Of a stretch of DNA of 64,000 bases, positions 63,726 to 64,000 are shown piece after piece. Position 1 is the first letter of the stretch; each line of letters starts with the position of its first letter. The position numbers were made by a program, and so were the translations under genes. Origin of the DNA: Planctomycetaceae bacterium (GTDB lineage: Bacteria > Planctomycetota > Planctomycetia > Pirellulales > Thermoguttaceae); NCBI GenBank assembly GCA_012719125.1, contig JAAYAY010000306.1, positions 51,439-115,438 of the forward strand, written 5' to 3'. Under the pieces are notes generated by a model. It had not been told where the DNA came from. It did no database searches and worked only from the letters and a program-made list of their open reading frames with translations.

Positions 63726-63905
63726 CTAGTGGGTCGCTCTTGCCGAGTGCGACTCCGACCCAATCCCCGGTCGTCCCTTCCAGAAACCGTCAAACCCCAT
63801 TTCCCGGAACGACTTACAGCCAGTCATTGCGGGCCTTGATCGTGAGCTTGCCGGTCCAATCGTAACCCGACGCGTAAGGAACTGTGACAAAATAAAGTAT
63901 CCATT

Positions 63906-64000
63906 TCAACGGGACGGAGCGATTGTGTAATTCCAGTCACCGTGAAACTTGTGTTTCATGATATTCAGTTGTGCCATCGTTTCGTCGGAGACTTTGATGC
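63906..64000 (-). mobile_element. 3' end of an ISAzo13-type transposase, cut by the window edge
   Basis: Thirty codons and a TGA (63908-63906) read on the minus strand. KHKFHGDWNYTIAP resembles the highly conserved C-terminus of ISAzo13-family transposases (HKFHGxWNYTI), and IKVSDETMAQLN precedes it. The rest of the element lies to the right of the window; the terminal inverted repeat could not be identified in 63727-63905. Confidence 0.7.

Overview
The window reads as a chromosome segment of a planctomycete (Pirellulales-like, high GC, probably heterotrophic and polysaccharide-degrading). The basis is the gene mix: several Gfo/Idh/MocA oxidoreductases and other secreted proteins with twin-arginine (Tat) signals, a DUF1080 protein, a formylglycine-type sulfatase, a DUF4091 lipoprotein, a PQQ-type propeller, a three-haem protein with a PD40-like propeller, and many short palindromic intergenic repeats. 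The phylum call is inference from gene content; there is no rRNA gene here.

Layout. 1-10144 (minus strand) is a run of exported carbohydrate-active proteins: heparinase-II/III-like lyase, Gfo/Idh/MocA, DUF1080, a discoidin plus toroid lyase-like protein, a parallel beta-helix protein and an SGNH hydrolase. 10496-13574 (plus) holds an MFS transporter and a CstA-type peptide/pyruvate transporter. 13649-17232 (minus) is a translationally coupled two-gene operon of P-loop ATPases. Its promoter lies inside four 8-bp operator sites spaced exactly 16 bp apart; this is the best candidate for an undescribed system. 17670-25659 holds a ceramidase-like hydrolase, an M14 peptidase, an SGNH-type lipoprotein, a Gfo/Idh/MocA protein and a HEAT-repeat protein. 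26213-28926 is a lower-GC two-gene unit, a dGTPase-like HD hydrolase overlapping a methyltransferase-SnoaL fusion, probably acquired. 29170-40418 has a three-haem protein, three consecutive Tat-signal proteins (Gfo/Idh/MocA, DegT aminotransferase, glycosidase-like TIM barrel), a sulfatase and a DUF4091 lipoprotein.

40537-46178 (minus) is the replication block dnaA-dnaN-DUF721(DciA-like)-gyrB, so the chromosomal origin is probably close; the 448-bp dnaA-dnaN gap is the best local candidate. The DnaA has no domain I/II. Then follow fxsA, a secreted TPR protein with a strong terminator, an MnmE-like GTPase lacking the C-terminal Cys motif, type III pantothenate kinase and a PQQ-propeller protein. 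54372-59653 (minus) holds a small unknown protein, a clan GH-A-like glycosidase, a ParE/RelE-type toxin-antitoxin pair, an MttB-like methyltransferase and a VOC protein. The right end carries an MFS transporter, a dolichol-phosphate-mannose-synthase-like glycosyltransferase, a 4HBT thioesterase, a truncated glycosidase and the 3' end of an ISAzo13-type transposase running off the edge.

Genes were read from translations. Starts were moved to internal codons where a signal peptide, Shine-Dalgarno (SD) sequence or family N-terminus required it. No tRNA, rRNA, riboswitch or CRISPR array was recognised.
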